From contig JAAEPF010000024.1 of assembly GCA_024222295.1 (NCBI GenBank), positions 310,001 through 374,000 on the forward strand: DNA of 64,000 bases. The letters run 5' to 3'. This DNA is from Actinomycetes bacterium. Its GTDB lineage: Bacteria; Actinomycetota; Acidimicrobiia; Acidimicrobiales; Microtrichaceae. The position numbers were made by a program, and so were the translations under genes. Positions 8,363 to 16,686 of the stretch are shown piece after piece (the first letter of the stretch is position 1; each line of letters begins with the position of its first letter). Under the pieces are notes generated by a model. That model searched no databases and was not told the DNA's origin. It saw only the letters and a list, made by a program, of their open reading frames with translations.

Positions 8363-9610
8363 CTACTCAGGGCTGATCACGCCGTCGGCACGCAGCGAGT
8401 CGAGCTCCGAGTCACCCAGGCCGAGTTCGCCGGACAACACCTCGGCTGTGTGCTCGCCGACCCAGGGCACCCGCGTCTCGGGACCTTCGGCAACGCCCGA
8501 CATCTTCACGGGGTTGCCCGGAATCAGCACTGGTTCGTGGACCCCGTCGACGCGCTCCATCTCCACCAGCATGTTGCGCTGGGCGACGTGCTCGTCGTCG
8601 ATCACCTCGGGTGTGGTGAAGCAGGGACCCGAGGGGATGTTGGCGGCGCCGAGTGCCTCGCACACCTGGATGCGGTTCTTGTCGGCCGCCCATGCCTCCA
8701 CGGCCGGGCGCACGATGTCTTCGGTGTGTGACGCCCAGCCCCGGCGGGTGGAGAGGCGTTCGTCGGTGAGCCACTCCGGTCGACCCACCAGCTCCGCCAG
8801 CGCCTCGAACTGGTGCTCACGGGCTATCTGCATGGCGAAGAATCCATCGGATGCGTGGAAGCTCCCCACGATCACCGACGGGAGCGAGCTGCGTTCGCCG
8901 AGCGACCAGAAGTTCGTGACCACGTCGCCCATGGCGAGCATCGCGTCGAGCATCGCTATGTCGACCATCTGGCCTTTGCCCGTGTGGTCGCGGTGGCGCA
9001 ATGCGGCCTGCACGCCGATCACGGCGAACAGCGCCGAGGAGATGTCACCCAGAGCGCCGGCGGGGATCACCCGGGGTGGCTCGTCGCCGACACGCGAGTA
9101 CTCGTACAGCCCCGACATCGCCTCGGGCACCATCGCGTACGCGGGCCAGCTCCGGTATGGCGAGTCGCCGAGATTGCCGAATCCCGACACGGACACGTAG
9201 ATGAGCTCCGGCCAACGCTGCGAGAGAACGTCGTAGCCGAGCCCGAGCCGGTCCATCGTGCCGGCCTTGAAGTTCTCGCCGACCACGTCGAACCGTCCGG
9301 CCAGCTCGACGAACAGTTCCCTGCCCCGCTCGCTCTTCAGGTCGAGCCCGACCGACCGCTTGTTGAGGTTGTTGCGCAGGAACGTCGCCCCCACGGTGCG
9401 GCCCTCGGGGTCCTGCATGGAGGGTGCGGCTCCACGCCCGGACTCACCCGCCACCGGGTGCTCCACCTTGACCACCTCTGCTCCGAGCCGCGCCAGCAAC
9501 TGTGTGGCGAAGGGCAGCGCCTGCATCTGCTCGGCTGCAAGCACCCGAACGCCGTCAAGCGGCTTGCCGTTGCCGGCGGCGTCGTCATTGGCTGTCTCCC
9601 CTAGGCGCAT
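8363..9610 (-). CDS. CoA-transferase family III (CaiB/BaiF) protein
   Basis: A 415-residue family III CoA-transferase. Hallmarks are LDGVRVLAAEQMQALPFATQ, GAEVVKVEHP, LRNNLNKRSVGLDLKSERG, FKAGTMDRLGLGYDVL and GALGDISSALFAVIGVQAAL. Unlike the racemase-like paralogue at 5061 it lacks the GHDxNY motif (PAYAMVPEAM stands there) and keeps an Asp in GDISSA, so true CoA transfer between acyl groups is more likely. ATG 9610 is chosen at the beginning of family similarity. It lies downstream of the exporter gene on the same strand, with a 38-bp gap. Donor and acceptor are unknown. Confidence 0.85.
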   Translation of the reverse strand: MRLGETANDDAAGNGKPLDGVRVLAAEQMQALPFATQLLARLGAEVVKVEHPVAGESGRGAAPSMQDPEGRTVGATFLRNNLNKRSVGLDLKSERGRELFVELAGRFDVVGENFKAGTMDRLGLGYDVLSQRWPELIYVSVSGFGNLGDSPYRSWPAYAMVPEAMSGLYEYSRVGDEPPRVIPAGALGDISSALFAVIGVQAALRHRDHTGKGQMVDIAMLDAMLAMGDVVTNFWSLGERSSLPSVIVGSFHASDGFFAMQIAREHQFEALAELVGRPEWLTDERLSTRRGWASHTEDIVRPAVEAWAADKNRIQVCEALGAANIPSGPCFTTPEVIDDEHVAQRNMLVEMERVDGVHEPVLIPGNPVKMSGVAEGPETRVPWVGEHTAEVLSGELGLGDSELDSLRADGVISPE

Positions 9611-9648
9611 GCTCCAAGGATGCCCGACATCCGGTGTCGGCCGGAACT

Positions 9649-11223
9649 TCAGTGTCCGCTCGAAACCTCGATCCTCCGGGGAACGGCGAACGCCGAAACG
9701 ATGGCGGTCAGAACCATGACCCCGGCGGCGAACCAGAACGCGGTGGACATGCCCGATACGAACGCGTTCGATGCCGTGGCCACCATCGTCTCGGCCATCT
9801 CCGGGGTGGGCGCCCGCTCGGCGACCGCCAACGCGGGGCCGATCCCCTCGAGTGCGACCTCGCTCGCCTGCTCGAAGCCCTCGTCGAACGGTGGCGGGGG
9901 AGTGGGCATGGCGGCGATGTCGGACTCGGCCTCGGACACATAGACGCTGGTGACGATCGTTCCGAGCACCGCGATGCCGAGAGCACCACCGACCTCGCGG
10001 GTGGTGTCGTTGACCGCGGAGGCGACACCGGCCTTGTCGAGGGGTAGCGAGGTCACGATCGCGGACGAGGCCGGCGCGGTGCACAGCGCCACAGCGGACG
10101 CCACCAGCACGAGCGCCAGGGCGACCAGCCAGTAGTCGGAGTCGACCTGGAGGTTGGCGAAGGCGACGAACCCGACCGCTCCGAGCGCGGCTCCGCCGAC
10201 CACCACCCTGCGGGCTCCGAAGTGGGCGGCCAGGTCGGCCGAGCGCGGGGCCACGAGGATCATCGTCGCAGCCGCGGGCAGCCCGGCGGCCCCTGCTTTC
10301 AGCGCCGAGTATCCCTGCACGAACTGCAGGTACTGGGTGAGCAGGAAGAACATCCCGAACATGCCGAAGAACACTGCTGTAACCACGCCGGAGCCGGCGG
10401 TGAACGCGGGGATGCGCAGGAAGCGCGGGTCCAGCATCGGCTCGGGCACGTGCAACTCCCAGGCGAGGAACGCCACCACGGCCACGACGCACAGTGCGAA
10501 GGAGCCGACCACCACCGCCGAAGCCCACCCGGACTCGGGCCCCTGGATGATGCCGAACAGCAGCGCCCCGAGCGCCACCACGGAGATCGCCGCCCCCAGC
10601 CAGTCGAGTCGGGTCTCGCGGCTGTCCCGGCTCGTGGGGATGAGGGCTGCCACGAGCACCATCGTGGCCAGCACGAACGGCACGTTGATCAGGAACACTG
10701 CCTCCCAGTTGCCGGGCCACGCCTGCAGCACGAACCCGCTCAGCAGCGGTCCGATGGCTCCTCCGGCACCGGCGAACCCGGCCCAGGTGGCGATGGCCTT
10801 GGGTCGCTCGGTCGGCGGAAAGACGGAGGTGATGATCGACAGCGTCGCCGGCATCACGAACGCGGCGCCGAGGCCCATGACGCCGCGGGTGAGGATCAAC
10901 ATCTCGGGGCCGGTCGCGAAGCTGGACAGGATCGCTCCGATGCCGAACACCACGAGGCCGGACAGGAACGCCCCCTTTCGTCCGTAGCGGTCACCGATCG
11001 CGCCGGCCAGCAGGAGCATCCCGGCGAAGACGAGTGCGTACGAGTCGATGATCCAGAGCAGTTGGGACGACGTCGGCTGGAGGTCGTCGATGATCGTGGG
11101 GATCGCGATGTTGAGGCTGGAGACCGACAGCACGACCAGCACGAGCCCGAGGCACGCGACCGCGAGGATCAGCTTCCGGCGGGGATGTCCCTCGTCGGGG
11201 TCCCATTCCGGGCCGGCGTTCAC
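9649..11223 (-). CDS. MFS transporter, DHA2 (14-helix) drug:H+ antiporter family
   Basis: A 524-residue inner-membrane exporter with about 14 hydrophobic helices. The first helix ends LNIAIPTIIDDLQPTSSQ, followed by WIIDSYALVFAGMLLLAGAI and the loop motif GDRYGRKGAF, all standard for EmrB/QacA-type proton-coupled exporters. A long central loop around YVSEAESDIAAMPTPPPP separates the last helices. The start is GTG at 11223. It lies 12 bp downstream of the fatty acid hydroxylase gene and beyond that the TetR gene, so the three may be one regulated unit. The exported compound is unknown; a lipid or hydrophobic toxin is plausible. Confidence 0.88.
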   Translation of the reverse strand: MNAGPEWDPDEGHPRRKLILAVACLGLVLVVLSVSSLNIAIPTIIDDLQPTSSQLLWIIDSYALVFAGMLLLAGAIGDRYGRKGAFLSGLVVFGIGAILSSFATGPEMLILTRGVMGLGAAFVMPATLSIITSVFPPTERPKAIATWAGFAGAGGAIGPLLSGFVLQAWPGNWEAVFLINVPFVLATMVLVAALIPTSRDSRETRLDWLGAAISVVALGALLFGIIQGPESGWASAVVVGSFALCVVAVVAFLAWELHVPEPMLDPRFLRIPAFTAGSGVVTAVFFGMFGMFFLLTQYLQFVQGYSALKAGAAGLPAAATMILVAPRSADLAAHFGARRVVVGGAALGAVGFVAFANLQVDSDYWLVALALVLVASAVALCTAPASSAIVTSLPLDKAGVASAVNDTTREVGGALGIAVLGTIVTSVYVSEAESDIAAMPTPPPPFDEGFEQASEVALEGIGPALAVAERAPTPEMAETMVATASNAFVSGMSTAFWFAAGVMVLTAIVSAFAVPRRIEVSSGH

Positions 11224-11235
11224 CGGCCCATCCTG

Positions 11236-11871
11236 TCAGGCGTCGGGAGTCTGGCTGGCGAATGCCTTGGCGCGGTCGATCCCGGCCTGGCGCTCGGAGA
11301 CGTCGTAGCTGCCCACGAGTTCGTAGTCACCCGCGAACTCGGGTCGCAGTTCCCCGTCGTCGTCGATGATCCAGCCCAGCCCGGCAGCGAGGCGCCGTGG
11401 CACCCGCACCGTGCCGGGCAGGTCGCTGGTGCGGAACACGACGTCCCACCAACCGACGCTCACGCCGTGGTTGTGCATCGGTGCTCCGAAGTGGTGCTGG
11501 AAGTGGTGCTTGCGCACCCAGTGCTGGTAGCGGGTCTTCGGCGGGCGTAGGTGGCACATGGCGTGCTGGTACTCATAGAACGCGTAGCCGACCGGCCAGC
11601 CCAGAGCGAGCGGCATCGCAACCCACATGCCACCGATCAGGTATCCGACGGGGAACCAGACGGCCCCGCCGACGAGCCCGACCCCCAGCCAGGAGAGGAT
11701 GTGCGTGTAGTCGAAGCTCCAGCCCGCGGCGACGTGGTGTTCGAGGTGCTCACGGCTCATGATCCCCTTGCCGTGCAGCTCGTGCATGGCGAAGCGGTGC
11801 AACAGGTACTCGAAGAGAAACCAGAGGTTGATTCCCGCGACGAATGCCGCGAGGGCTACGAGCCAGTTCAT
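11236..11871 (-). CDS. Fatty acid hydroxylase / sterol desaturase superfamily membrane protein
   Basis: A 211-residue integral membrane di-iron protein. The histidine boxes are visible: HRFAMHELHG and REHLEHH near residues 26-48, HAMCH near 107, and HHFQHHFGAPMHNHG near 125-140. Four hydrophobic helices surround them. The family hydroxylates or desaturates lipid chains and sterols using oxygen. The gene lies 11 bp downstream of a TetR gene on the same strand and 12 bp upstream of the DHA2 exporter gene, suggesting lipid modification and export under one control. The substrate cannot be assigned. Confidence 0.85.
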   Translation of the reverse strand: MNWLVALAAFVAGINLWFLFEYLLHRFAMHELHGKGIMSREHLEHHVAAGWSFDYTHILSWLGVGLVGGAVWFPVGYLIGGMWVAMPLALGWPVGYAFYEYQHAMCHLRPPKTRYQHWVRKHHFQHHFGAPMHNHGVSVGWWDVVFRTSDLPGTVRVPRRLAAGLGWIIDDDGELRPEFAGDYELVGSYDVSERQAGIDRAKAFASQTPDA

Positions 11872-11882
11872 CGAGCTGTCCC

Positions 11883-12647
11883 TCAGATCGCTGCCGGGAG
11901 CAGCTTGTCTGCTGCTTCGAGGTCATCGAGGGCGCTCGTGGCCGCCTCGATGAGTTCGCGGCTGGCGCCCCAGGCCATCATCAGGTCGGCCACGTTGCGG
12001 AGACCGACGTTGAACCTGTTCCAGGCATCCGGGTCGATGTCGGCCACGGAGGCGCCGGCCTGGGCCACCAACACCGAGCCCTCGGTCGCAGCCATCCAGC
12101 GAACGGTGCGGCCCCGGCCGTCGTCGCCGGGCCGGTCGGGGTCGCAGTCGAACACGCCCAGGTCGACCGCGGCGTCGATCAGCACCCGGCCCTCGGCGAA
12201 CAGCGTCAGGGCCTGGGGGATCACGGTGACGGCGTCTTCCATGGAGATGACCTCCTCCTGGGTGGTGATGAGAACCTGCAGGAAGTCGAACTCGCGCGGC
12301 TGGAGTTCCGGCCAGGACAGCAGCAGTTTGGTCAGGGCGAACATGCGTGTGACGGCTGCGACCTGCGGGTCCACGTCCATCGCCTCGAAGCGCTCCTCCC
12401 ACGCGCTTGCGGCGGCCTCGTGGCTGTCGGCCAGAACCCGGATGGCGTCCATCTGCAGCGCCGCCAGAAGTGCTGACTTGGAGTTGAAGTAGGTGTAGAT
12501 CGTGCCCACGGCGCAGTCGACGCGGTCTGCCACTTCCTGCATGGTGAGGGCCGCTATGCCCTCTTCTGAAAGAATTGCGGATGCTGCTTCGGTGATCTGC
12601 TTGTGGCGGGCCGCGCGGTTGCGGGCCCTGCGTCCTGTGTTGGCCAT
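11883..12647 (-). CDS. TetR family transcriptional regulator
   Basis: A 254-residue regulator. The helix-turn-helix (residues about 15-60) reads ALTMQEVADRVDCAVGTIYT then YFNSKSALLAAL, a strong TetR signature. The C-terminal ligand pocket is unassigned. A 15-bp inverted repeat, CTGAAC-TAG-GTTCAG (12658-12672), lies 10 bp upstream of its ATG, the expected place for autoregulation. It is first in a minus-strand unit with the hydroxylase and DHA2 exporter genes and divergent from the thiolase-type operon at 12750. That operon carries its own different repeat, so two regulators may meet in this 102-bp region. Confidence 0.9.
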   Translation of the reverse strand: MANTGRRARNRAARHKQITEAASAILSEEGIAALTMQEVADRVDCAVGTIYTYFNSKSALLAALQMDAIRVLADSHEAAASAWEERFEAMDVDPQVAAVTRMFALTKLLLSWPELQPREFDFLQVLITTQEEVISMEDAVTVIPQALTLFAEGRVLIDAAVDLGVFDCDPDRPGDDGRGRTVRWMAATEGSVLVAQAGASVADIDPDAWNRFNVGLRNVADLMMAWGASRELIEAATSALDDLEAADKLLPAAI

Positions 12648-12657
12648 GCCACTTATT

Positions 12658-12672
12658 CTGAACTAGGTTCAG
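12658..12672. promoter_or_regulatory. Inverted repeat CTGAAC-TAG-GTTCAG, likely autoregulatory TetR site
   Basis: Perfect 6-bp arms with a 3-bp spacer, 10 bp upstream of the TetR start codon at 12647 and in its promoter region. The half-site (CTGAAC) differs from the CTGACG half-site 38 bp further on, so a different regulator, most simply the adjacent TetR, is expected to bind here. Confidence 0.6.
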
Positions 12673-12709
12673 CTTTTGGTCAAGCCTTTCGCTGTTTCGG
12701 GGAACCAGC

Positions 12710-12730
12710 GATCTGACGACCCGTCAGATC
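12710..12730. promoter_or_regulatory. Inverted-repeat operator GATCTGACG-N3-CGTCAGATC (site 2 of 4)
   Basis: Perfect 9-bp arms around ACC, 19 bp before the ATG of the HMG-CoA-synthase-like gene. Eight of nine bases per arm match site 1 at 3808. The position next to the start codon is consistent with repression of the plus-strand operon; it is 62 bp from the divergent TetR start. Confidence 0.75.
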
Positions 12731-12749
12731 TTGGCGTAAGTTGGGCCTC

Positions 12750-14177
12750 ATGACCCGTGGACTCATCGCCGCCGCCGGCTACCTGCCCCACTGGCGCCTG
12801 CAGGCCAGCGCCGTCGCCTCCGTGCTCGGGGGCAACCAGGGCAAGGGTGCGCGCACCATCGCCTCCTATGACGAGGACAGCCTCACGATGGCAGTCGCCG
12901 CGGGCCGCCGGGCCCTGGCCGCTGCACCACAGGCGAGCCCCTCCACGCTGTGGTTCGCCACCACCTCGCCGGCCTATGCCGAGAAGTCGAGTGCCCCGAT
13001 AGCGCATGCAGCGCTGAGACTCGCGCCCGATGTGCTCGCAGCAGACGCTTCGGGCGGACTCCGCGGTGCCAACGCGGCGCTCATGGCTGCCCTTCGCTCG
13101 ACCGACCCGGCCACTCTCGTTCTCGCAGGTGATGTCCGCACCGGGCCCTCGGGCAGCTCCGAGGAGCGCGAAGGTGGCGACGCCGCGGCCGCCCTGCTGG
13201 TGGGTGACTCCGAGACAGCCCCGCTGGTCGCGGAGTACCTCGGTGGGGCGTCGGCGACCCGCGAGTTCCTCGACCGCTGGCGTGCGCCCGGCGAGTTGCG
13301 CATGCACGCGTGGGAGGAACGCTTCGGCCAGCAGCGGTACGCGGAGCTTGCCGGCGCGGCCTGGACGGCAGCGCTGAAGGACAGCGGTCTCGACACCGAT
13401 CAAGTCACCTCGGTGGCGATCGTCGGCCCTCACGCCCGCGCCGGAGCGAAGCTGGCCAAGCAGCTCGGTGCCGCCGGGGTGGGCGTCGCCGACACCCTGT
13501 CAGCCTCAGTCGGATTCAGCGGTGCGGCGCACGGTCCTCTGATGCTCACCCAGCTCGTCGAGTCGGCCGGGGCCGGCCAGGTGGTCGCCCTCGTGTCGAT
13601 GGCCGACGGGGCAGACGTCTTCCTGTTCAGGGCTACCGGAGACGGCGCAGCCGCCACCCCTGCTGTGGCGGAGCAGCTCGAGGGCGGTGACGACAGCCTC
13701 ACCTACGCCAAGTACCTCCAGTGGCGGGGCGTGCTGCCTACCCAGCCCCCCAACCGCCCGGAGCCGGCACGCATTTCCGCCTCCGCAGCCGAACGGCGCC
13801 TCGACTGGAAGTACGGGTTCGTGGGGTCGGTCGACCGGGACTCCGGCGCCATGCACCTGCCTCCCGCCCGGGTCAGCTTCAGGGGCGGCGCGGTGGACGA
13901 CATGGATCTGGCCCCGATGGCCGACGTGGCCGCGTCGGTTGTCACGTTCACCATCGACTCGCTGGCCTACTCGCCGTCACCCCCCACCATCTTTGCGGTC
14001 TGCGACTTCGACGGCGGTGGCAGGCTGCCGGTGGAACTCACCGACGTCACATCCGAGCAAGTGAGCATCGGCATGCCGGTCGAGATGACCTTCAGGCGAA
14101 TTAACACCGCGGACGGCATAGCCAACTACTTCTGGAAGGCACGACCCGCACAGGCGACGAGCAAGGGGCAGAACTGA
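12750..14177 (+). CDS. HMG-CoA synthase-like (thiolase fold) protein fused to a DUF35-type OB-fold, active-site Cys replaced
   Basis: A 475-residue two-domain protein. Residues about 1-310 have the thiolase fold of HMG-CoA synthase and FabH-like proteins (RGLIAAAGYLPHWRL, ARTIASYDEDSLTMAV, a HARAGAKLAKQLG helix). Residues about 325-475 resemble a DUF35 OB-fold, but the zinc-ribbon cysteines are absent. Where the family has its nucleophile (AC-x-G), this protein reads ASGG with Ser101. It is therefore probably a non-condensing or scaffold subunit for the SCP2-type thiolase encoded next, with overlapping stop/start (TGATG). ATG 12750 is chosen over the upstream TTG at 12741. First gene of a plus-strand operon under repeat site 2. 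Confidence 0.8.
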   Translation: MTRGLIAAAGYLPHWRLQASAVASVLGGNQGKGARTIASYDEDSLTMAVAAGRRALAAAPQASPSTLWFATTSPAYAEKSSAPIAHAALRLAPDVLAADASGGLRGANAALMAALRSTDPATLVLAGDVRTGPSGSSEEREGGDAAAALLVGDSETAPLVAEYLGGASATREFLDRWRAPGELRMHAWEERFGQQRYAELAGAAWTAALKDSGLDTDQVTSVAIVGPHARAGAKLAKQLGAAGVGVADTLSASVGFSGAAHGPLMLTQLVESAGAGQVVALVSMADGADVFLFRATGDGAAATPAVAEQLEGGDDSLTYAKYLQWRGVLPTQPPNRPEPARISASAAERRLDWKYGFVGSVDRDSGAMHLPPARVSFRGGAVDDMDLAPMADVAASVVTFTIDSLAYSPSPPTIFAVCDFDGGGRLPVELTDVTSEQVSIGMPVEMTFRRINTADGIANYFWKARPAQATSKGQN

Positions 14178-15370
14178 TGGGAAGCCACGGCATCAAGGAC
14201 AGGGTCGCGATCATCGGGATGGGCTGCACGCCCTTTCGTGAGCACTGGGACCGCAGCACCGACGACCTCATGGTCGACGCCGTCACAGACGGACTCGACA
14301 ACGCCGGTGTGGCCAAGGCCGACATCGACGCCTGGTGGCTGGGAACCGCCCAGTCGGGCATGTCCGGCATCACCCTTGCGGCACCCCTCAAGCTCGAGGG
14401 TCGGCCGGTCACCCGCGTCGAGAACTACTGCGCGACCGGTTCCGAGGCACTCCGGCAGGCCTGTTACGCGGTTGCTTCAGGCGCCTACGACATGGCCGCG
14501 GCCGTGGGCGTCGAGAAGGTGAAGGACTCCGGGTACCAGGGCCTCAACGCCTTCCCGATCCCCACCGACGGCACCCAGCGAACGTTGACCGCCGCCGCGA
14601 TGTTCTCCCTGGTGGCACCCGCCTACGCCCAGCGCTACGGAGTCGACCCTGACGAGCTGCGCCGCACGCTGGCGCGCATCGCGTCGAAGAACCACTCCAA
14701 CGGTGCCAAGAACCCGCGTGCCCAGTTCCGCCGTGAGATGGACGTGGACGCCATCTGCAAGATGCCTGCTGTGGCCGGGATGCTGTCGGTGTTCGACTGC
14801 GCCGGTGTCGCCGATGGGGCGGCGAGCGCAATAGTCGTGAGGGCCGAGGACGCCCACAGGTACACCGACAATCCGATCTACGTGAAAGCACTCAGCTTCG
14901 TGGCCGGCAACGGCTCGGGCCTGCTCGACCCCGACTACGACTACACCCACTTCCCCGAGTGTGAGTGGGCGGCCAACGATGCCTACGCCCAGGCCGGCAT
15001 CACCGACCCGCGCGCCGAGCTCGCCATGGCCGAGGTGCATGACTGCTTCACCCCTACGGAACTGGTCCTGATGGAGGACCTCGGGTTCAGCAAGCGAGGC
15101 GAGTCCTGGCAGGACTGTGAGGCCGGCGTATTCGACCTGCACGGTGAGCTTCCGGTCAACACCGACGGCGGCCTCAAGTCCTTCGGTCATCCCGTCGGTG
15201 CCTCGGGGCTGCGCATGTTGTTCGAATGCTGGCTCCAGCTGCGCGGTGAGGCACCCGATGACCGCCAGATCGATACGATCGACCGTGGGCTCGCCCTGAC
15301 CCACAATCTCGGCGGCTACCCCGGTGAGATGGTGAGCTTCGTCGGCATCTGGGGCAACAGCACCGATTGA
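14177..15370 (+). CDS. SCP2-type thiolase (acetyl-CoA acetyltransferase family)
   Basis: A 397-residue thiolase of the sterol-carrier-protein type. The acyl-accepting Cys85 lies in VENYCATGSEALRQA. The HDCFTPTEL block and the C-terminal GGLKSFGHPVGASG provide the other catalytic residues. It would cleave a 3-ketoacyl-CoA (or a related beta-keto or aldol intermediate). SCP2 thiolases in actinobacteria commonly need a DUF35/OB-fold partner, and the preceding gene supplies one in fused form. Its ATG overlaps that gene's stop. Confidence 0.92.
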   Translation: MGSHGIKDRVAIIGMGCTPFREHWDRSTDDLMVDAVTDGLDNAGVAKADIDAWWLGTAQSGMSGITLAAPLKLEGRPVTRVENYCATGSEALRQACYAVASGAYDMAAAVGVEKVKDSGYQGLNAFPIPTDGTQRTLTAAAMFSLVAPAYAQRYGVDPDELRRTLARIASKNHSNGAKNPRAQFRREMDVDAICKMPAVAGMLSVFDCAGVADGAASAIVVRAEDAHRYTDNPIYVKALSFVAGNGSGLLDPDYDYTHFPECEWAANDAYAQAGITDPRAELAMAEVHDCFTPTELVLMEDLGFSKRGESWQDCEAGVFDLHGELPVNTDGGLKSFGHPVGASGLRMLFECWLQLRGEAPDDRQIDTIDRGLALTHNLGGYPGEMVSFVGIWGNSTD

Positions 15371-15391
15371 CCGCGGTACGGTGAGGAAGGA

Positions 15392-15835
15392 ATGAAGATG
15401 GACCCGATCACCGGCCTGCCCGACCGAAGCCAGCTCGTCAGCACCCTCACCGAGATGCTCGCCGAGTCCGAGAAGCCGGCTCTGTTCGCCGTGTCCATAG
15501 ACGGCTACGACTCGTTCGCCGGGCAGGACCCGACCTCCGCCGAAGCCGCGATGCGCGAAGTCGGTTCGCGCTTGAGCCGGCTCGTGCGCTCCAACGACGT
15601 TCTGGGCGTGCTCGCGCCCGGTGTGTTCGCCCTGGCCGGCCCCGGCGTCGAGGCCGCCGACACGGAGGTGCTCCTCGAGCGCATCCGGGGCGTGTTCGCG
15701 ATGCCGGTCGAGGTCGGCGGTTCGGTGGTCTCCTTTCCGATCACGGTCGGAGTGGCCCACCACGACCCCGCTGTAGATGCAGCCGCCATGGTGGTTGCGG
15801 CCGAAGAGGACCTGTCGCGCCACCTCGACGAGTGA
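15392..15835 (+). CDS. Degenerate GGDEF-domain protein
   Basis: A 147-residue cytoplasmic protein with the GGDEF fold (MDPITGLPDRSQLVSTL at the start, LFAVSIDGYDSF, RLSRLVRSNDVLGVLAPGVFALAG, then FPITVGVAHHD). The signature loop reads GVFAL instead of GG[DE]EF, so diguanylate cyclase activity is very unlikely. It could sense nucleotide or act as a structural partner. A good ribosome site (AGGAAGGA) precedes ATG 15392. The stop overlaps the GTG of the next gene, so it is fixed in this acyl-CoA operon, an unusual place for a c-di-GMP-type domain. Confidence 0.75.
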   Translation: MKMDPITGLPDRSQLVSTLTEMLAESEKPALFAVSIDGYDSFAGQDPTSAEAAMREVGSRLSRLVRSNDVLGVLAPGVFALAGPGVEAADTEVLLERIRGVFAMPVEVGGSVVSFPITVGVAHHDPAVDAAAMVVAAEEDLSRHLDE

Positions 15836-16686
15836 GCCTGCGCGAACTTCTCGCAACAGGCGAGGTGGTGGTGGCTGCGGGTTGCTTCGACCCGCTGTCG
15901 GCCCGCGTCGCAGCGGACGCCGGCTTCGAGGTGGTCTACATGACCGGCAACGGCACCTCCGCGGTGCGCCTCGGCAAGCCGGATGTGGGCCTGCTCACAC
16001 TGACCGAGATGGCGGACCAGGCCGGCCGCATCGCCGCCGCCGTGGACGTGCCACTCATCGCGGATGCGGACACCGGCTACGGGAATCCGCTCAACGTGAT
16101 CCGCACGGTCGAGGCCTATGAGCGAGCCGGGGTGGCGGCCATGCACCTCGAGGACCAGGTCATGCCCAAGAAGTGTGGCCACCTCGAGGGCAAGCAACTG
16201 GTGCCGGCCGCCGAGCATGCCGCCAAGGTCCGCGCCGCGGCGGACGCACGCAGCGACGACGGCGTGCTGGTGATCGCCCGCACCGACGCAGTCTCGGTTG
16301 AGGGGGTCGACTCGGCCATCAGCCGGGCCCGCTCCTACGGCGAGGCCGGCGCCGACATCCTCTTCGTGGAAGGCCTGCCCACCGAGGCCGACATCACCAA
16401 CGTCGTCGCGGAGCTGGGGGACTGGCCGCTCGTCTACGCATGGGTGGAGGGTAGGGGCCCCCAACTCCGACCAGACCAGCTGGCGGACCTGGGCATCCGG
16501 ATCGTGATCTTCCCGATTACGGCGCTGCTGTCGACGGTGGCGAACCTGCAGCGCACCTACAGGACCCTGTTGCGGGAAGGCACCCCCACCTCGATGCTGG
16601 CCGACATGGCGAGTTTCGAGGACTACAGCGACTTCATGGGGGCATCCGAGGCAGCCGCGCTCGAGGAGAAGTACGGAGAGAACTGA
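15832..16686 (+). CDS. PEP mutase / isocitrate lyase superfamily enzyme
   Basis: A 284-residue TIM-barrel enzyme. GCFDPLSARVAADAGFEVVY, the metal-binding DADTGYGNPLNV, HLEDQVMPKKCGH with the mobile-loop cysteine, VIARTDA and LFVEGLPTEADI are typical of the methylisocitrate lyase, oxaloacetate decarboxylase and carboxyvinyl-carboxyphosphonate group. It would break or make a C-C bond of a 2-oxo or 2-hydroxy acid. The KKCGH motif favours a lyase over PEP mutase. The exact substrate is open; methylcitrate-type propionate disposal would fit branched-chain catabolism. GTG 15832 and the 3' TGATG overlap couple it to both neighbours. Confidence 0.85.
   Translation: MSLRELLATGEVVVAAGCFDPLSARVAADAGFEVVYMTGNGTSAVRLGKPDVGLLTLTEMADQAGRIAAAVDVPLIADADTGYGNPLNVIRTVEAYERAGVAAMHLEDQVMPKKCGHLEGKQLVPAAEHAAKVRAAADARSDDGVLVIARTDAVSVEGVDSAISRARSYGEAGADILFVEGLPTEADITNVVAELGDWPLVYAWVEGRGPQLRPDQLADLGIRIVIFPITALLSTVANLQRTYRTLLREGTPTSMLADMASFEDYSDFMGASEAAALEEKYGEN

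Noticed and set aside
10222-11550. 442-codon plus-strand frame across the exporter and hydroxylase
   Set aside because: Low-complexity Glu/His/Gly/Arg sequence antisense to a clear MFS transporter.
14477-15856. 459-codon open frame on the minus strand over the thiolase and GGDEF genes
   Set aside because: It is a GC-bias shadow of the plus-strand genes, Arg/His/Val-rich with no family match; the plus genes have clear motifs.
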